A stretch of DNA of 64,000 nt. Origin: Luzula sylvatica. Its lineage: Eukaryota; Streptophyta; Magnoliopsida; Poales; Juncaceae. Within the stretch, counting starts at the first letter, position 1, and every line of letters starts with the position of its first letter. Positions 41,835 to 53,447 of this stretch are shown piece by piece. Under the pieces are notes generated by a model, which made no database searches, had not been told where the DNA came from, and was given only the letters and a program-made list of their open reading frames with translations. Both the position numbers and the translations under genes were made by a program. Location: assembly GCA_946800325.1 (NCBI GenBank), contig OX326961.1:10456655-10520654 (forward strand), read 5' to 3'.

Positions 41835-43403
41835 TGAAGGAAAGTGAAGGAAATACAGTTACATATCAACTAGTAGATTGTACCCATGAGGATAGATGAA
41901 CGTATGCGTTCGTCGAAACGATTGGATGCATCATAAGATTATGCAGAATTGACAGAAAATACAGAGTCCGTCGTGATAGACTGGTTGGTCCGTCATGACG
42001 GACCATAATGTATTCCTGTGCTGACTAATCTGTGAATATTCCGTCGTGTGTCACGATTTGTGCGTCATAATGGAGCTCCGTCGCGACGGACAAGTTGGTC
42101 CGTCATGACGGTGAAAGAAAATATGGCTTAAGAATTAACTTGGAAGAATTTATATAAATAGGTAATTCTGCAGTCAGAATAAGGTTCGTTCGAACTAACT
42201 ATATCAGTGCGTTCGAACGGACTTATTCGTGATAAACAGAAGTGGGTTCGTTCGAACGAACATTTAGGTGCGTTCGAACGAACTATGTTAAGTTCGTTCG
42301 AACTGGCCTGTTTCCTATATATATAAAGTTCTGATTCCGGAATTTGACCTAAGTTTTCTGGGTTTTGAGCCGTCGTTTCTCTTCTTCTTCTTCCACAGAA
42401 TTCAGATTAGATCTGAGAGATTGAGAGGGAGAATTGAGAAAAGGATTTGAGAGATTCAATCGTGGCGTCGACTAGAACGACGTTGGCGATTTCCGATCGG
42501 ACGAAATCGAGGTGGACACGAGTAGAGGGATTGCACGAGCGATTCTTGGAGAAGGTTCACGGATTTGGAGAAGTAATCGACACGTACTAACTTGTACGAG
42601 GTAATTATTTCCAACTCTTCCTTTTTCGTTGGTTTTAGGGCGTGATCCAGGGTAGAATTAGGTTACGCACGTGAACTAATTTCCGCTGCACACTATGATA
42701 ATCGTGTGCGTAACCCTACAGACGGAGCTAAGTCATAAGGACTATCTCAGTAAATGTGATACGTCCGTCGCGACGGACTATGGTGCGTCATGACGGACTG
42801 TAGTCCGAATTCTGAGTTGGCAGTTTAATTTGATACTCATTAATCATGGTATTAATGGAGGGATTATATATATATGATATCAATCCTTTCTTCTTCTCTA
42901 GTACATCAGAACTATTCCAGATCTAAACTTGTTGGACAAGGAAAAAAGAGAAAGAAGCTCCAATGGAGATTAAGCTTTCAAGCAAGTTTGCGACGAATTT
43001 TAGGAGAATTCGTTGCAACCGAGAGACGTTAGCTCGCGGTGGATACGAGTAGAGAGGTCTCATCTGAAACCTTTTGTGGAGGTCGATCAAGAGCAAAAGT
43101 CGGAGATGAACCGGAGATAATTCGGTTGTATACGACAAATCGGCGCTTCATCGGCAGTGTCGAATCGTATGGGCGTGGGACGCACATGTTACCGGGATCG
43201 AAGCAAGGACTGCAACTACGTGATCACCCGTCTCCGTGATCAATTTCATGCGGTAGGAAACTATGTATATAATAGTTATATTCGTAGTTGCACGTAGTAT
43301 AGGATTTGTACTTTCCGGTCGATGATGTGGTCCTCGGGATCGGGTCGGACCGGGCCCTTCATTCCGTTGAATGGGATTCGGTAGTGATGTTGGTACCGCA
43401 ACA
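41835..43403 (+). mobile_element. Solo LTR inserted in the Copia RNase H gene, 5-bp target duplication CTTCG
   Basis: It begins TGAAGGAAAGTGAAGG and ends GGTACCGCAACA. CTTCG flanks both sides exactly (41,830-41,834 and 43,404-43,408), and removing it rejoins the RNase H frame. It carries both palindrome types (CGTCATGACG at 41,965-42,110 and CGTTCGAACG at 42,183-42,305), a TATA-like CTATATATATAAAG near 42,315, and two copies of the GTGGAYACGAGTAGAG block (42,508-42,529 and 43,033-43,057). A second palindrome pair (42,763-42,800) with its own TATA-like run near 42,866 suggests an internal tandem duplication of the promoter module. Confidence 0.85.
42183..42305. promoter_or_regulatory. Five CGTTCGAACG-type palindromes in the solo LTR
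   Basis: Sites: 42,183-42,199, 42,207-42,222, 42,245-42,261, 42,268-42,283 and 42,290-42,305, e.g. GTGCGTTCGAACGAAC. Most neighbours start 22-24 bp apart. The array ends about 10 bp before the TATA-like motif. Confidence 0.85.
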
Positions 43404-43408
43404 CTTCG

Positions 43409-43528
43409 GAAGCCGTAATATACTCCGATTCAGTTGTAGTTGTAGAGTTCGCAATTGTTGGTTGTTTGGAACTCTTCCATACAATCGCACCACCATTTTT
43501 TGCGGCGAAACCGTCACACCTAAAGTTT
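43409..43528 (-). pseudogene. Copia RNase H, upstream piece
   Basis: On the minus strand one frame reads FAAKNGGAIVWKSSKQ and IANSTTTTESEYITASE, the conserved stretch just before EAAKEAVW in Copia RNase H. It is cut off upstream by the junction with the inverted internal region at 43,529. Confidence 0.75.
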
Positions 43529-44444
43529 CATTTCTAAACATCCCTAGTCGCGGGTCAGTTTGCTTAAGAGAGAAGCATTTCTATTATCCAATAATATACT
43601 GAACGCGTACACTAGTACGTTAGCCGAGGAGATGATTATGTTTTGATAATCATAGGACAAAGTGCTTGTCGAATTGGGAACGTAGATATATGCTAGGTAA
43701 TATATATTGGATATGACCAAATCCGCGAGACCATGACATGGTTTAGTCATTATAGATGGACTCGCGACGAGTAGGGTATTATGTTCTTCACATTTGAGGG
43801 GACCATTGATTGCATTACATGCGTAACACAATGCTTTGATATGACCTTATGCCTGCCGTAACAGGGGGCCAAAACGGTCATCATTGGGTATTGTCCAAAA
43901 CACGGAATTCAATATGAGTTTCCAAGATAGGAATTGTATATTCCGAAAGGAATATATATCTCTTAGGCGCCGCTCGATGAGTTGATTAACGAAATCTGCG
44001 GCCGCAGTCAATGATGTTAATGGTTCATATCGATTGAAATTTGTTAACTCAACTCGGAATCGGAGAATAAGTGTTGTTAATCAAATTATAAGGATGACTA
44101 TCACCATGCCTTTTGATTAACGAATATCGCTAACAAAAAAACTAATAACCGCTATTCGAGATAGGCACAATGATCACAATCATTTTTTGTTTTAACATGG
44201 GTAGCCATGATGGAGTGACTAGATCCTGCTCATGGGCTTGTAATGCATAACAGCTTACATCCATCATTAAACGAACCTACACGGTCACACAACGAGTCGT
44301 ACTATGTTGGGCTTGATTGCAAGTTTTTGCACATAGGATGTGCATGGCTTTAGCGTATATAATACGCGGGCTAGATTCTCTGCTATAGTGTATATGTGAT
44401 ATACATGAGTACCTTTTAGTTAGATCTGAAACTGAGTGGGAGAA
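43529..44444 (+). mobile_element. Second, inverted copy of the non-coding LTR-element interior
   Basis: It runs from CATTTCTAAACATCCCTAG and is the reverse complement of about 39,656-40,576 with scattered differences. It ends with the purine-rich GAGTGGGAGAA (44,434-44,444) just before the LTR at 44,445, a good polypurine tract. Its upstream LTR is missing and replaced by opposite-strand RNase H. Confidence 0.8.
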
Positions 44445-45544
44445 TGAAGGAAATACAGTTTTGGATCCACGGTAAAATGGTACGTAGAAGGACAAACGAA
44501 TGTACGCATTCGTGGGCATAAAACCGTTTTAGTAAAACTGGCATAACTTTCAGATAACGATTCCAATTTGAATGGTTCAAATTGGGTTGGTTAGATAATG
44601 AGATTATCTAGAACTTTCATGAAGAAATATATTTCATTTGAGCTATGTATCAGTGTCGTTTTAATGGAATACCGAAAGGGTGCGATAGTTTGACATACAG
44701 TTAGTAAAACCGTCATACCTTTCGCATCCGAAGTCCAATTGGGATGGGACAAATTGGGTTGGAAAGATACTAAGATTAGCTACAACGTTCGTGAAGGTTT
44801 GAAGTCGTTTGGAACGATTTAACAATTTCGTTTCAATAGAATACTGAAAGGGTGTATTCAGTTTTCTGTTTGAAAAGGTGTGTAGTAGATATACATACAT
44901 TTTGGCCCATCCTTATCCTATTAAGTATATATAGGATGTTTCTCTCTGATCAAAATTAATTAATCGATGTCAATCAAAGTCAATAAAAGAGTTAATCCTG
45001 AATCTAATTCAGATTAAACTAATTGAGATGATCATTCGAAAGAACACCATCAATAGTTGAATGGGTGTGATGAGAAAGAGAGAAAGAGAAAAGGAGTTTT
45101 CTCGGATTAGAGAATCAAACGCGATCAAGCAAGTTCGCCGGTGCATCGTCTAGGCAGGTGCATCCGCGACTGAGGTGCTACGACTCACGGTGGATTCGAG
45201 TAGAGGAGCGACACATGTGGCTCTTCGTTTGTGATCAAACCGGGGAAGTAAAGGAGCAAAAGACTGTGGAAGCGTGTGGGCATGGGACACACGAAGACAA
45301 CCGGAGACGTGTCAAGACGGTGAAAAACGTGCGGAATGGGACGCACGGGCTAGTCACCAACGTGACACCAAGAAAGAGAAGGATGCGAGCGATCAACCCG
45401 TCATGCGTGATCAATTTCACGCTGGTAATCGTCTATCCTACTTTGCATCATACTCTCAAAGTCGAGGCGTGATCTCGGGATTTGGGAACCAGACCGGGCC
45501 TTCATATCCGCTGCGCGGGCCCGGGATCGGAATAATTTCCTTCA
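44445..45544 (+). mobile_element. LTR of the TGAAGGAAAT family, plus orientation
   Basis: It begins TGAAGGAAATACAGTTTTGG after a polypurine tract and ends GGAATAATTTCCTTCA, so the ends form an inverted repeat. A TATA-like AAGTATATATAGGATG is near 44,925 and the conserved block is at 45,184-45,208. This copy lacks the palindrome array; diverged AACTGGCATAACTTTC / AACCGTCATACCTTTC repeats occupy that place. Confidence 0.75.
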
Positions 45545-45809
45545 GGGGCCGGGGTCGGATCGATTCCCTACATATTGTTTATATCGTGTGGTTCAAGATT
45601 GTCAAAATTGTAATTTTACCACGAACCGTTCATGGATAGAATCGAATCGGTTCGCAAAATTGTATTTTTAATCGTTAGAGACATGTAAACTTCATGACAT
45701 AGAACAATTTATATAACTTAATATGATTTTTGATAAAAAAAAAATTATGTTTGTCTAATTTAGTACGAAAATAATAATAACATTACCGTTAAATTTGTAA
45801 TCATATTAT
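45545..45809 (+). repeat. Left half of a dispersed repeat, paralog of 61.98-62.2 kb and 51.83-51.95 kb
   Basis: GTGTGGTTCAAGATTGTCA, TTTTACCACGAACCGTTCA and TTAATATGATTTTTGATAAA occur in the same order near 62,000-62,150. The repeat resumes at 47,380 after the solo LTR. Confidence 0.75.
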
Positions 45810-47379
45810 TGTTGATTAATTTAGACCTAGAGGGGGGTGAATAGGAAGTCCTAAGGTCCAATTTTCGCGGTAATGGAATACAATTTCAATTTGGTGCGGA
45901 AGCGTAAATAAATTAGAGAAAGAAATAGAATACCGAAACAAATAACACACGATATTTGTTTACGGAGTTCGGTAAGTGGTTGCTATGTAGCTTTAACTCA
46001 CCGGATATTTGCTCAATCGACCGATTCGATTGATTATAAGTACCTACGTCTCCGGGGTTGCCTTGCGCCTTTTCAGATTTCGATTGAATACCCAACTCAA
46101 CTTTTACAAGGTTTTACCTAGATCGATTTACACGAATCTATCGATCTATGGCGGGCTTTACAAATAGTAACTAGCCTGTTACAATTTACGACAAACGAAC
46201 TAGTCGTGATCGATCACGCAAGTTGGGAATCGTTTAGTAAAGGAAAATGAAATAGATCAATGATCTAGGGTTTTTGTCTAGAGAATTTAGAGCTCAAGAT
46301 CTAGGCTTAGTTTTCTCTCTTTTAATGGAGTTGTGATTTTGGCAAGAATGGTTAGAGAGAGAAAGATTGGAAGGGTTCTATTTATAGAACACATAGATCC
46401 TTCCTATTTTTCAGCTTTTCTGTACAGTCCGTCATGACGAACATAATGGTCCGTCATGACTGACTGCAAGTCAAACTAGCCGTTACAACAGGAATATTCG
46501 AAAAACTAGTCGGTCCATCATGACTGACTTAATGTCCGTCATGACGGACGTCCAGTATACATGAGGTCCGTCATGACTCTTTAATGGTCCGTCATGACTG
46601 GGTTATTGTCCGTCATGACTGACGTCCAGTATACCTGAGGTCCGTGATGACTCTTGAATGGTCAGTCACGACAGACTGTCACTGTAAGTTTGATAATTAT
46701 CAACTTGTATGTCCGTCATGACTGAGGAATGTGCATCATGACGAAACTCATAGGTCAATCACAACGGATTGGTTCATCCGTTGTGACCGACAGTGTGTTC
46801 AGTCTCAGATATGAGTTGAGGTCAGTCATGACGCCTTGTTGTCAGTCATGACGGACCTCTTCTGTAACTTTGCTTAAGAACTATTTGTAATGTCCGTCGT
46901 GACGTTTATGTGTTAGTCACAACGGACTTTGGGGCTCAGTCATGACGCTTTGGTGAACCGTCATGACTGACTATATTGAGTGGTTTAGTTCTTAAGTTAT
47001 TACGTGTATGTCCGTCATGACGGACCTATGGTCCGTCGTGATGGACTATACACAGTTTCCACACTTAGTGTATTTTATGTTTTCGAATATTTGTTTCTTA
47101 ATCTTAAGTTAAATTCAAAGATAAGTCTAGGGATACATATGGTTATTTTGATGATTGTGATATTCCAACTTGCGGAATCTTCGATGTCTTGATGTCTTCA
47201 CTTGATCATGCGTTTTCTTGCCATCGTTTCTTCACCGTCTTGACTTCCGACGTCTTGATTCTTCTTTTGATCCTTTTGTGGGTTACGTCTTCTATCTTTA
47301 TAAATGTCACTTCCGCCAATAGATTAGTGATATCGACATTATTTTGAGATAATCAAACCCTAGGAAATTTGAACCAACA
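45810..47379 (-). mobile_element. Solo LTR (TGTTG...CAACA) carrying a dense palindrome array
   Basis: The ends are TGTTGATTAATTT and TTTGAACCAACA. The flanking pentamers are ATTAT and GTTAT, and the paralogs near 51,932 and 62,210 read CATATTATAAATTC without interruption, so the insertion is clear. On the minus strand a TATA box CTATAAATAGA near 46,380 is followed by a CTTTCTCTCTC leader, and about 21 CGTCATGACG-like sites lie upstream of it at 46,420-47,047. It therefore resembles an LTR in minus orientation with a U3 array. No sequence similarity to the TGAAGGAAAT family is obvious. Confidence 0.8.
46420..47047. promoter_or_regulatory. About 21 CGTCATGACG-type palindromes upstream of a minus-strand TATA box
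   Basis: Sites such as GTCCGTCATGACGGAC, GTCCGTCATGACTGAC and variants with CGTCGTGACG or CATCCGTTGTGACCGA recur every 18-65 bp. Several neighbours start 22-23 bp apart. Many have one intact half-site and one altered half. Confidence 0.85.
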
Positions 47380-50300
47380 GTTATAAATTCAACATAAAAC
47401 AAGTAAGGGGCATGTAACTTTTTTTATTAAAATAGTTTACATGCAATTGAAACAATTAATATGTAAAATAGATAATTTTACCGTGCCATTCATTTCCCAC
47501 GGCATCTCCTCTATATCACCAATTAAGACTTAGTTGAAACTAATTAACATGGTCATTAATAAAAAAGATACTGCATTAACAGTTAATTGATAACGATTAA
47601 GAATTGTAATGTGGGTGATTAATAGTTACATGTAATTATGTATTAATTAACTGTAAATGTAATGTACTTTTGTTCATTAATTGAGTGATTAATAGTTAAC
47701 GGATGATACAGATGACGTGATGGGTAAATGTGGGTGCATAGTAAATAGCCTCTTAAAATTTAAATACCGCACGAAATTTATTTTGTTTATTACCGCCCCG
47801 GAAGATGGATATTTATTTTATGATGCACATGTAGATACAGATTTTTATTTTATATTTGTTTGTACGCACCCGAAGTTGTATTTGAGTTTAGACCGGAAAT
47901 TTATTCTTGCAATAAAATTTACTAAGATCAAAAGTATAGACTAGAAGTTTATGTATATAGTTTACATAATGCATCACTATTTGAGTAAATTATACCATAA
48001 CCTAACAGAATGGAGGTCATGGAGGCAAGAATGACACAAGCAATGGAACACTTGTTTTTCGGAGGCTGCTTCATAATCGTCTTATTTGTTTTCTTAATTT
48101 AAGCTCTTTGATTAAATTTGTGTGCTTCATAATCGTCTCATTGATTAAGAAAAACAATGAAACATGAAGTTTCATTGTGATTTGTCAATCGAAACCTGAA
48201 GTTTTCTTGTAATTATTGTGTAAAACCTGAAGTTTCGCATAAAATTATGATATTTTAATTGTGAATCCCAATTATTATTTTGGTTTGATGCTTTTATTTA
48301 CAAACTGTTATTTTGGATGGATGAATGCTATGATTAAATGATTAAAGCTCATTAAAAAAGAAAAAAAAAGAAAAGAAATTTCAACCAGAAAACGAGTCAT
48401 GGTTTGATTATTTGGATGGACGAATGCTTTTATTTGGTACAGAAATCGAGTCATGGGTTTGATTATCTGCGCCTATTGATTATAACTTGTTTCATTCCGA
48501 GTATCAAAATTATTCACTGTTTTTTATTACAACTTTTTAAAAATTATTCACTGTTGTGCATATAAAAGAATTATGCCATCCTTTTAATTTAATGGTAGTA
48601 AGAATGAAAGAGAGTGAATAATTCGGTTTCTTATTGTATTAAAATAAAAGAAGGCCAAATGGTATTTGAAACCGAAATAAGTTTTGAAACATGTAATTAT
48701 TCTCTCTCATAAATTCTCTTATTAATATCCTACATTTAGTAAAATGTGGATTAATTTATTTTACTGTTACATGCATGAAACACAAATATCAGAGAATTAA
48801 TATCACGAAATTTAACATGCATATCAAATGAATGTATGTATATGATATTATTGAATGCTAAGTTCATACATGTATTTAACATGTATGTAATTTTTGGGAA
48901 GAAGACATAACTGTCTAATATTTGGCATTTGTATTCGAAATTAATGGCATTAATTGTCAATCAATCTCCTCAACAGTTGACAGATAATTTATTAATCAAC
49001 AATGCTACACATCCCGAAATTATTCACTGATTTAGTCCCGAAATGAACATTTGCATATGAATGATATTAAATGCCAAATGGGACCCACATCAAATTGTTA
49101 TGCAAAAAATCTGTTCGGGACTTGTTCGGTGGAAAGCTTATGTGAGAGTATCATTTTTGATTTATTAATGTTTATTTTTTTCATGTGTCTGAAATTACAA
49201 ATTTGTTCAGGGAGACTACATAGCACGAATTAGATCACCGAATTGATCCCGAAGTATATTATATGGTAAAATCTTTATGAATTTATGTGGGGCCCATTAA
49301 CAATTTGTATGTATTTTTATGATTCTGGAATGAGTTTGTATTTTACTTCGGGAGCTCAAGTGTTTTTGAATTTGTTAATGCTTATGAAGTTAGACATTTA
49401 TTTATATTCATGCACATGAAGTTACAAATATTTTTTCGATGCACTTGAAGATGTGTTTAAAATATCTATAGTCGTAATATTTTTCTCATTGAAAACATAT
49501 TAGCATTTTAAATATGCAGTATTAATGTCAGATAGATAATACTAATGAAAGCAGCATAATAGTACAAAACCAGAAGCACGATATTAATATCATAAGCATC
49601 ATAATATTAAGTTGGAAACATAATACACCAGAAGAGTATATGTTGCATATATATGATATGATGATAAGAGTTTATGTTATAACATGTTTTGGACATGTAG
49701 TCTAGAATATGTATTTCGTGTTTATAATATTAAATTTTATGAAATATATTTTATACACCAGAAGGGTATATTAACGCACCCATAGTTGCTCATTTAAATT
49801 ACGCACCAAAAGTTGCGAGCATATTTATATTTATTATTTGTATTTTTATTTGATATACATTTACCTTATTGAAACCTGGAGTTTCAATATAAAATTACGA
49901 TGTTCAAATTAAAGGACATCTAATAAAGTTGATAATTTTAGTGAAAGCACATGAAGTTGCAAGAGCATAAACTATATAATATATTTATCCAATATTAAAG
50001 ACTTGATATGAATAAATATTGGCAGAAAAATAAATAATTGAAGATACTCTAGAAATTCGCTCATGCAAAAGCAAATAGAAATAAGATAATTTAAGAAGTA
50101 TTTGAATTAATTTTATCATGTCTTCTTTATTGAAAAACAAGTTAGATTAATGATTGCTTGAATTTATTTCATTCCTATAAGTAAATGTTGCCTTGAAGGC
50201 ATAAACTTAAATTATAGCCGGCACAAATTGACCACAATAACAAAATCACATGATAAATAAAAGAATTCGCAGAAACATGATTACGAAGAATCTCAAAATA

Positions 50301-50535
50301 TATTCTTCAAGACGTGGCTGGAAATGTCGTACACCACATATGATTTGATTTTGTTTATCGAACCTCTTGAAGAGAAAACAAGAAGAATTAGAGATGATTT
50401 TCTTATCTACCGAGATCAAACTTATTTTGTGTCGAATTGGTTATTAAATCAATAAAGATATGTGTATATTAAATTACAAAAGCGTATGCTTATGATTGGT
50501 AACTCTAGAAGTGTCGTTATTTGATTGCTCTAGAA
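47380..50535. other. Decayed Copia-type DNA and dispersed repeat
   Basis: 47,380-47,640 continues the dispersed repeat interrupted by the solo LTR. From about 47.7 kb the sequence shows recurrent CCTGAAGTTTC / CACCAGAAGGGTAT / ACCAAAAGTTGC words and short broken frames. Because 50.5-51.8 kb carries clear Copia 3' features, this is probably the decayed upstream part, but no domain is legible. Confidence 0.4.
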
Positions 50536-50919
50536 GATTTAGTATGCCCACCGCATACAATTCAAACTCTCTCGAGATATATTATATTAAATTACAAAGA
50601 TATTTGCATGAATAGAATATGGGTTATGAGATATAATCGTTATAATAAGTAAGAATATATATACCGGTATGAGTGATCAAATCGGCAGATACGTATTTAT
50701 TACAAATAAATAGTGTTTAATTACAATTATTTGAACTCCCGAAGAGCTCTAAAAGATAAGGACTAAAGGAAAAATTTGACATAAAAGATATCGAATGTGA
50801 AATTTTTTTCATGGATTACAAATATAATAAATATTTCCTGAAGAAGTTAGCTCGTCGATGGCTATTAAGATTTTGAAACAATGAATGCGAAAGATTGAAT
50901 TTGTCGTAAAATATTTGTA

Positions 50920-51810
50920 TCCATGAGGGGGAGAAATAATACGCAATGCACTCTTTTTGTCCTTGTTCATGGTTTTGTCCCACTGGGCTTTGTTGACAAG
51001 GTTTTTAACGAGGCATCTTATGATGCGTATGAGCCATAATAATGTTGCACTCTTTTTCCTTCACTAGAATTTTTGTCTCATTGGATTTTACCTAGTAAAG
51101 TTTTAACGAGGCAACTTTTTATGATATAAGTATCCAAAGAGAAATTATGTAACAAATTATGCATTCTCAATCAAAGTTACAAAAAAGAAATGAAGCAATT
51201 CAAGCAAAATATTTTTTTTGAAAAAACGTGACAATTTTGGCCCTGTAGTCAAAACAACTACTGTATGCAACCTACGAACTACAAGTGGGTATGTATAAGA
51301 AAGAGAAATGAGAAAATGAAATCACATTCAAAATTGTCTTTGATGGAAGTCTTTGATGGACTCTAGATGTGTCTCATGAATTTTGTAATAACAACATATT
51401 TGTATTATGGATCCTTGATAATTTCCTTGAAGGATTAAAGTTAGATGAAACATGCAAAGTATATCAAAATATGTATTACACAAAATGGAAAGATTCCTTG
51501 TATGGGATGAAACAATTTAGAATGAAATTTTGTTGTCCAAAAATACCACATTTGAGTACAATCGATCATTTGAAGAAGAACCTCATCAATATGAAAATGA
51601 TGCTGCAAGTATTACTAAAATAAATAATGGTTATATCAAACGAGATAGAAGAAAATTCACTTTTCCGAAATTCTTTTCGACGAGTGAATTCAAAGGAATG
51701 ACGAGATAAATGTTCAACAGATTTGATCATGTGATAACGTAGCAGATCTTTTCACCAAATTATTGCCAACTGCAACTTTCAGAAAGTTTGTTTATAAAAT
51801 CCAATTTTTT
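50920..51810 (+). pseudogene. Copia pol 3' end remnant with polypurine tract (copy 1)
   Basis: CATGAGGGGGAGAAAT near 50,925 resembles a Copia polypurine tract and is followed by CACTCTTTTTGTCC and ACGAGGCA words typical of such 3' ends. At 51,369-51,623 a frame contains KDSLYGMKQ, and near 51,740-51,800 DNVADLFTKLLPTATFRKFV, the usual C-terminus of Copia RNase H. Stops and order changes show decay. An identical copy lies at 55,837-56,728. Confidence 0.7.
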
Positions 51811-52542
51811 TTTGGAAAAGTGTATTTTCTTCACCTAGTACAACTTATATAACTTAATATGATTTTTGATAAAGTAATTAATTTGGTTTAATTTAGTACC
51901 AAAATAAGAATAACATTATTGCTAAATTTGTAATGATATTATAAATTCAACAAGTAAGGGGCATGTAATTATTTTTGAATTAAATTAAGTTTACATGCAA
52001 ATGAAACAAGTATAAATGTTAAATTTTTTTACAAAATATACTTTAGCGAAGCATGATCCATGATAGTAGAGAGTTACTGTTGGTTAGGCTCCTCTGTCAT
52101 TTTGATTGGAAGCTTTCCGATTGAATTAAGCAAGAAGTGGATATATTAAAGTGTTCTGTAACCACTCTTAAACAAAAATCTCCTCTGTAATAACATGCAA
52201 CATATTATATGTCTTTTAGTGTGTTGTTTATAAGCTTTGATTTATTTTTTGTTACATGCGTCCTTTATTTGGTAATGTCTTTCTCAAAAATATATACCTC
52301 TATATTTACACTAATATTAATTACTACGTGCTATGACATATTTATTTTTTTATATTTTATATTTTTTTCATATCTTTTACATAATTATACAATATGATTT
52401 ATCATTTGTCGTATTTTTTATATTTTTTACTGTAGTGATATAACTTGTCGATATTCCATTATATCTATACTAGTTAGTATGTGCTCAAATATTTTGTATT
52501 CTTTGTATCTTGTATATCTTTTCGTATCATTTATATCAAAAA

Positions 52543-52625
52543 GAATATGAAAACAAGTAGGATATGTTTAAAAAATCTGAAATAAACACGGTAGCCGAGC
52601 ATGATCCCTGCTAGTACAGTATGAC
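52543..52625 (+). repeat. First 89-bp minisatellite unit (split from the array by the hAT-like insertion)
   Basis: One unit ending ATCCCTGCTAGTACAGTATGAC immediately precedes the insertion at 52,626. The rest of the array follows it at 53,448. Confidence 0.85.
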
Positions 52626-53447
52626 CATTGTTCTAAAAGTCGGTATAGGCGGCCGCCTAGGTGCTAGGCGCCGACCAAACGTGCAGGTTTAGTCTAGTCG
52701 TTTTTGCCTAGGCGGAATTTCGCCTAGCCCCGCCTAGATACCGCCTAGGCCCGCCCAACCCACTTAATATATATGTATATATATTTTTTTTAAGACATGC
52801 ACCCTTCTCTTTTTCTTCTTTCTATTATTTGTAACTTTATTTTGTGGTTTATTTTTTTTTTTGAGTAAATTCGGAGAGGGCTCAAAGTCCCCCTTCCAAA
52901 CACAATCTCCTTTTTTTTTATTTTTTTATTACAAACCCGTAGGCCACACACTCTATTAACTTATTTAGCATTTAATCTATAATCCAGTGTTCCCGCCGGG
53001 AATCGAACCCCATACCTCTCGCTCCCTAGTCAAGAGGTGTGACCAACTAGGCTAACTCTATGTCGCGCGGATACTCCGAAATATCAAAATCTACCCGTAT
53101 CCGATATGCGTATCGTATCCTAAATCATATGTTAAATTGTCGTATCGACGTATCCGATACGCGTAACGGTATCGCCGTATCGGCGTATCCGAGCAACAAC
53201 ACTGTTATTGTTATGTTGTAGATTTCATGTTATGATTTGTTTGGACGTTGTCTTAAATAAAATTCATATAAAATATTTTTAATATAAAAAGTTGTAGCAC
53301 AAATTATAATATATAAAAATTAAAAATATGACAAAAACTATGTAAAATTACAAATCCGTCTAGATCCGATTAATCCCCGATTAATCCCTCTAGGCGCTAG
53401 ACGGTGCCCGTCCGCCCGACTAGCGCCTAGCGATTTCTGTAACATTG
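52626..53447. mobile_element. hAT-like element with perfect 8-bp target duplication, containing a SINE (copy 1)
   Basis: The ends CATTGTTCTAAAAGTCG and, reversed, CAATGTTACAGAAATCG form an imperfect inverted repeat. AGTATGAC flanks it exactly (52,618-52,625 and 53,448-53,455). GCCTAGGCG-type words fill both ends. The interior carries a SINE (52,851-53,060) and a further stretch of CGTATCGGCGTATCCG-like words. There is no transposase. Confidence 0.88.
52851..53060 (-). mobile_element. tRNA-derived SINE (copy 1)
   Basis: On the minus strand the RNA polymerase III box A TAGCCTAGTTGG (53,054-53,043) and box B GGTTCGATTCC (53,009-52,999) are near-perfect. They are followed by a non-tRNA body and an A-rich tail at 52,863-52,851. 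No anticodon arm or aminoacyl stem of a functional tRNA is evident. It is nested in the hAT-like element. Confidence 0.8.

Noticed and set aside
46420..47047. CRISPR-like array
   Set aside because: Spacing is irregular, repeats are palindromic and degenerate, the setting is a plant LTR, and no cas-like genes exist.
52990..53060. A functional tRNA gene
   Set aside because: Pol III boxes are present but no paired acceptor stem or clear anticodon arm is seen, and an A-tailed non-tRNA body follows, so it is a SINE.
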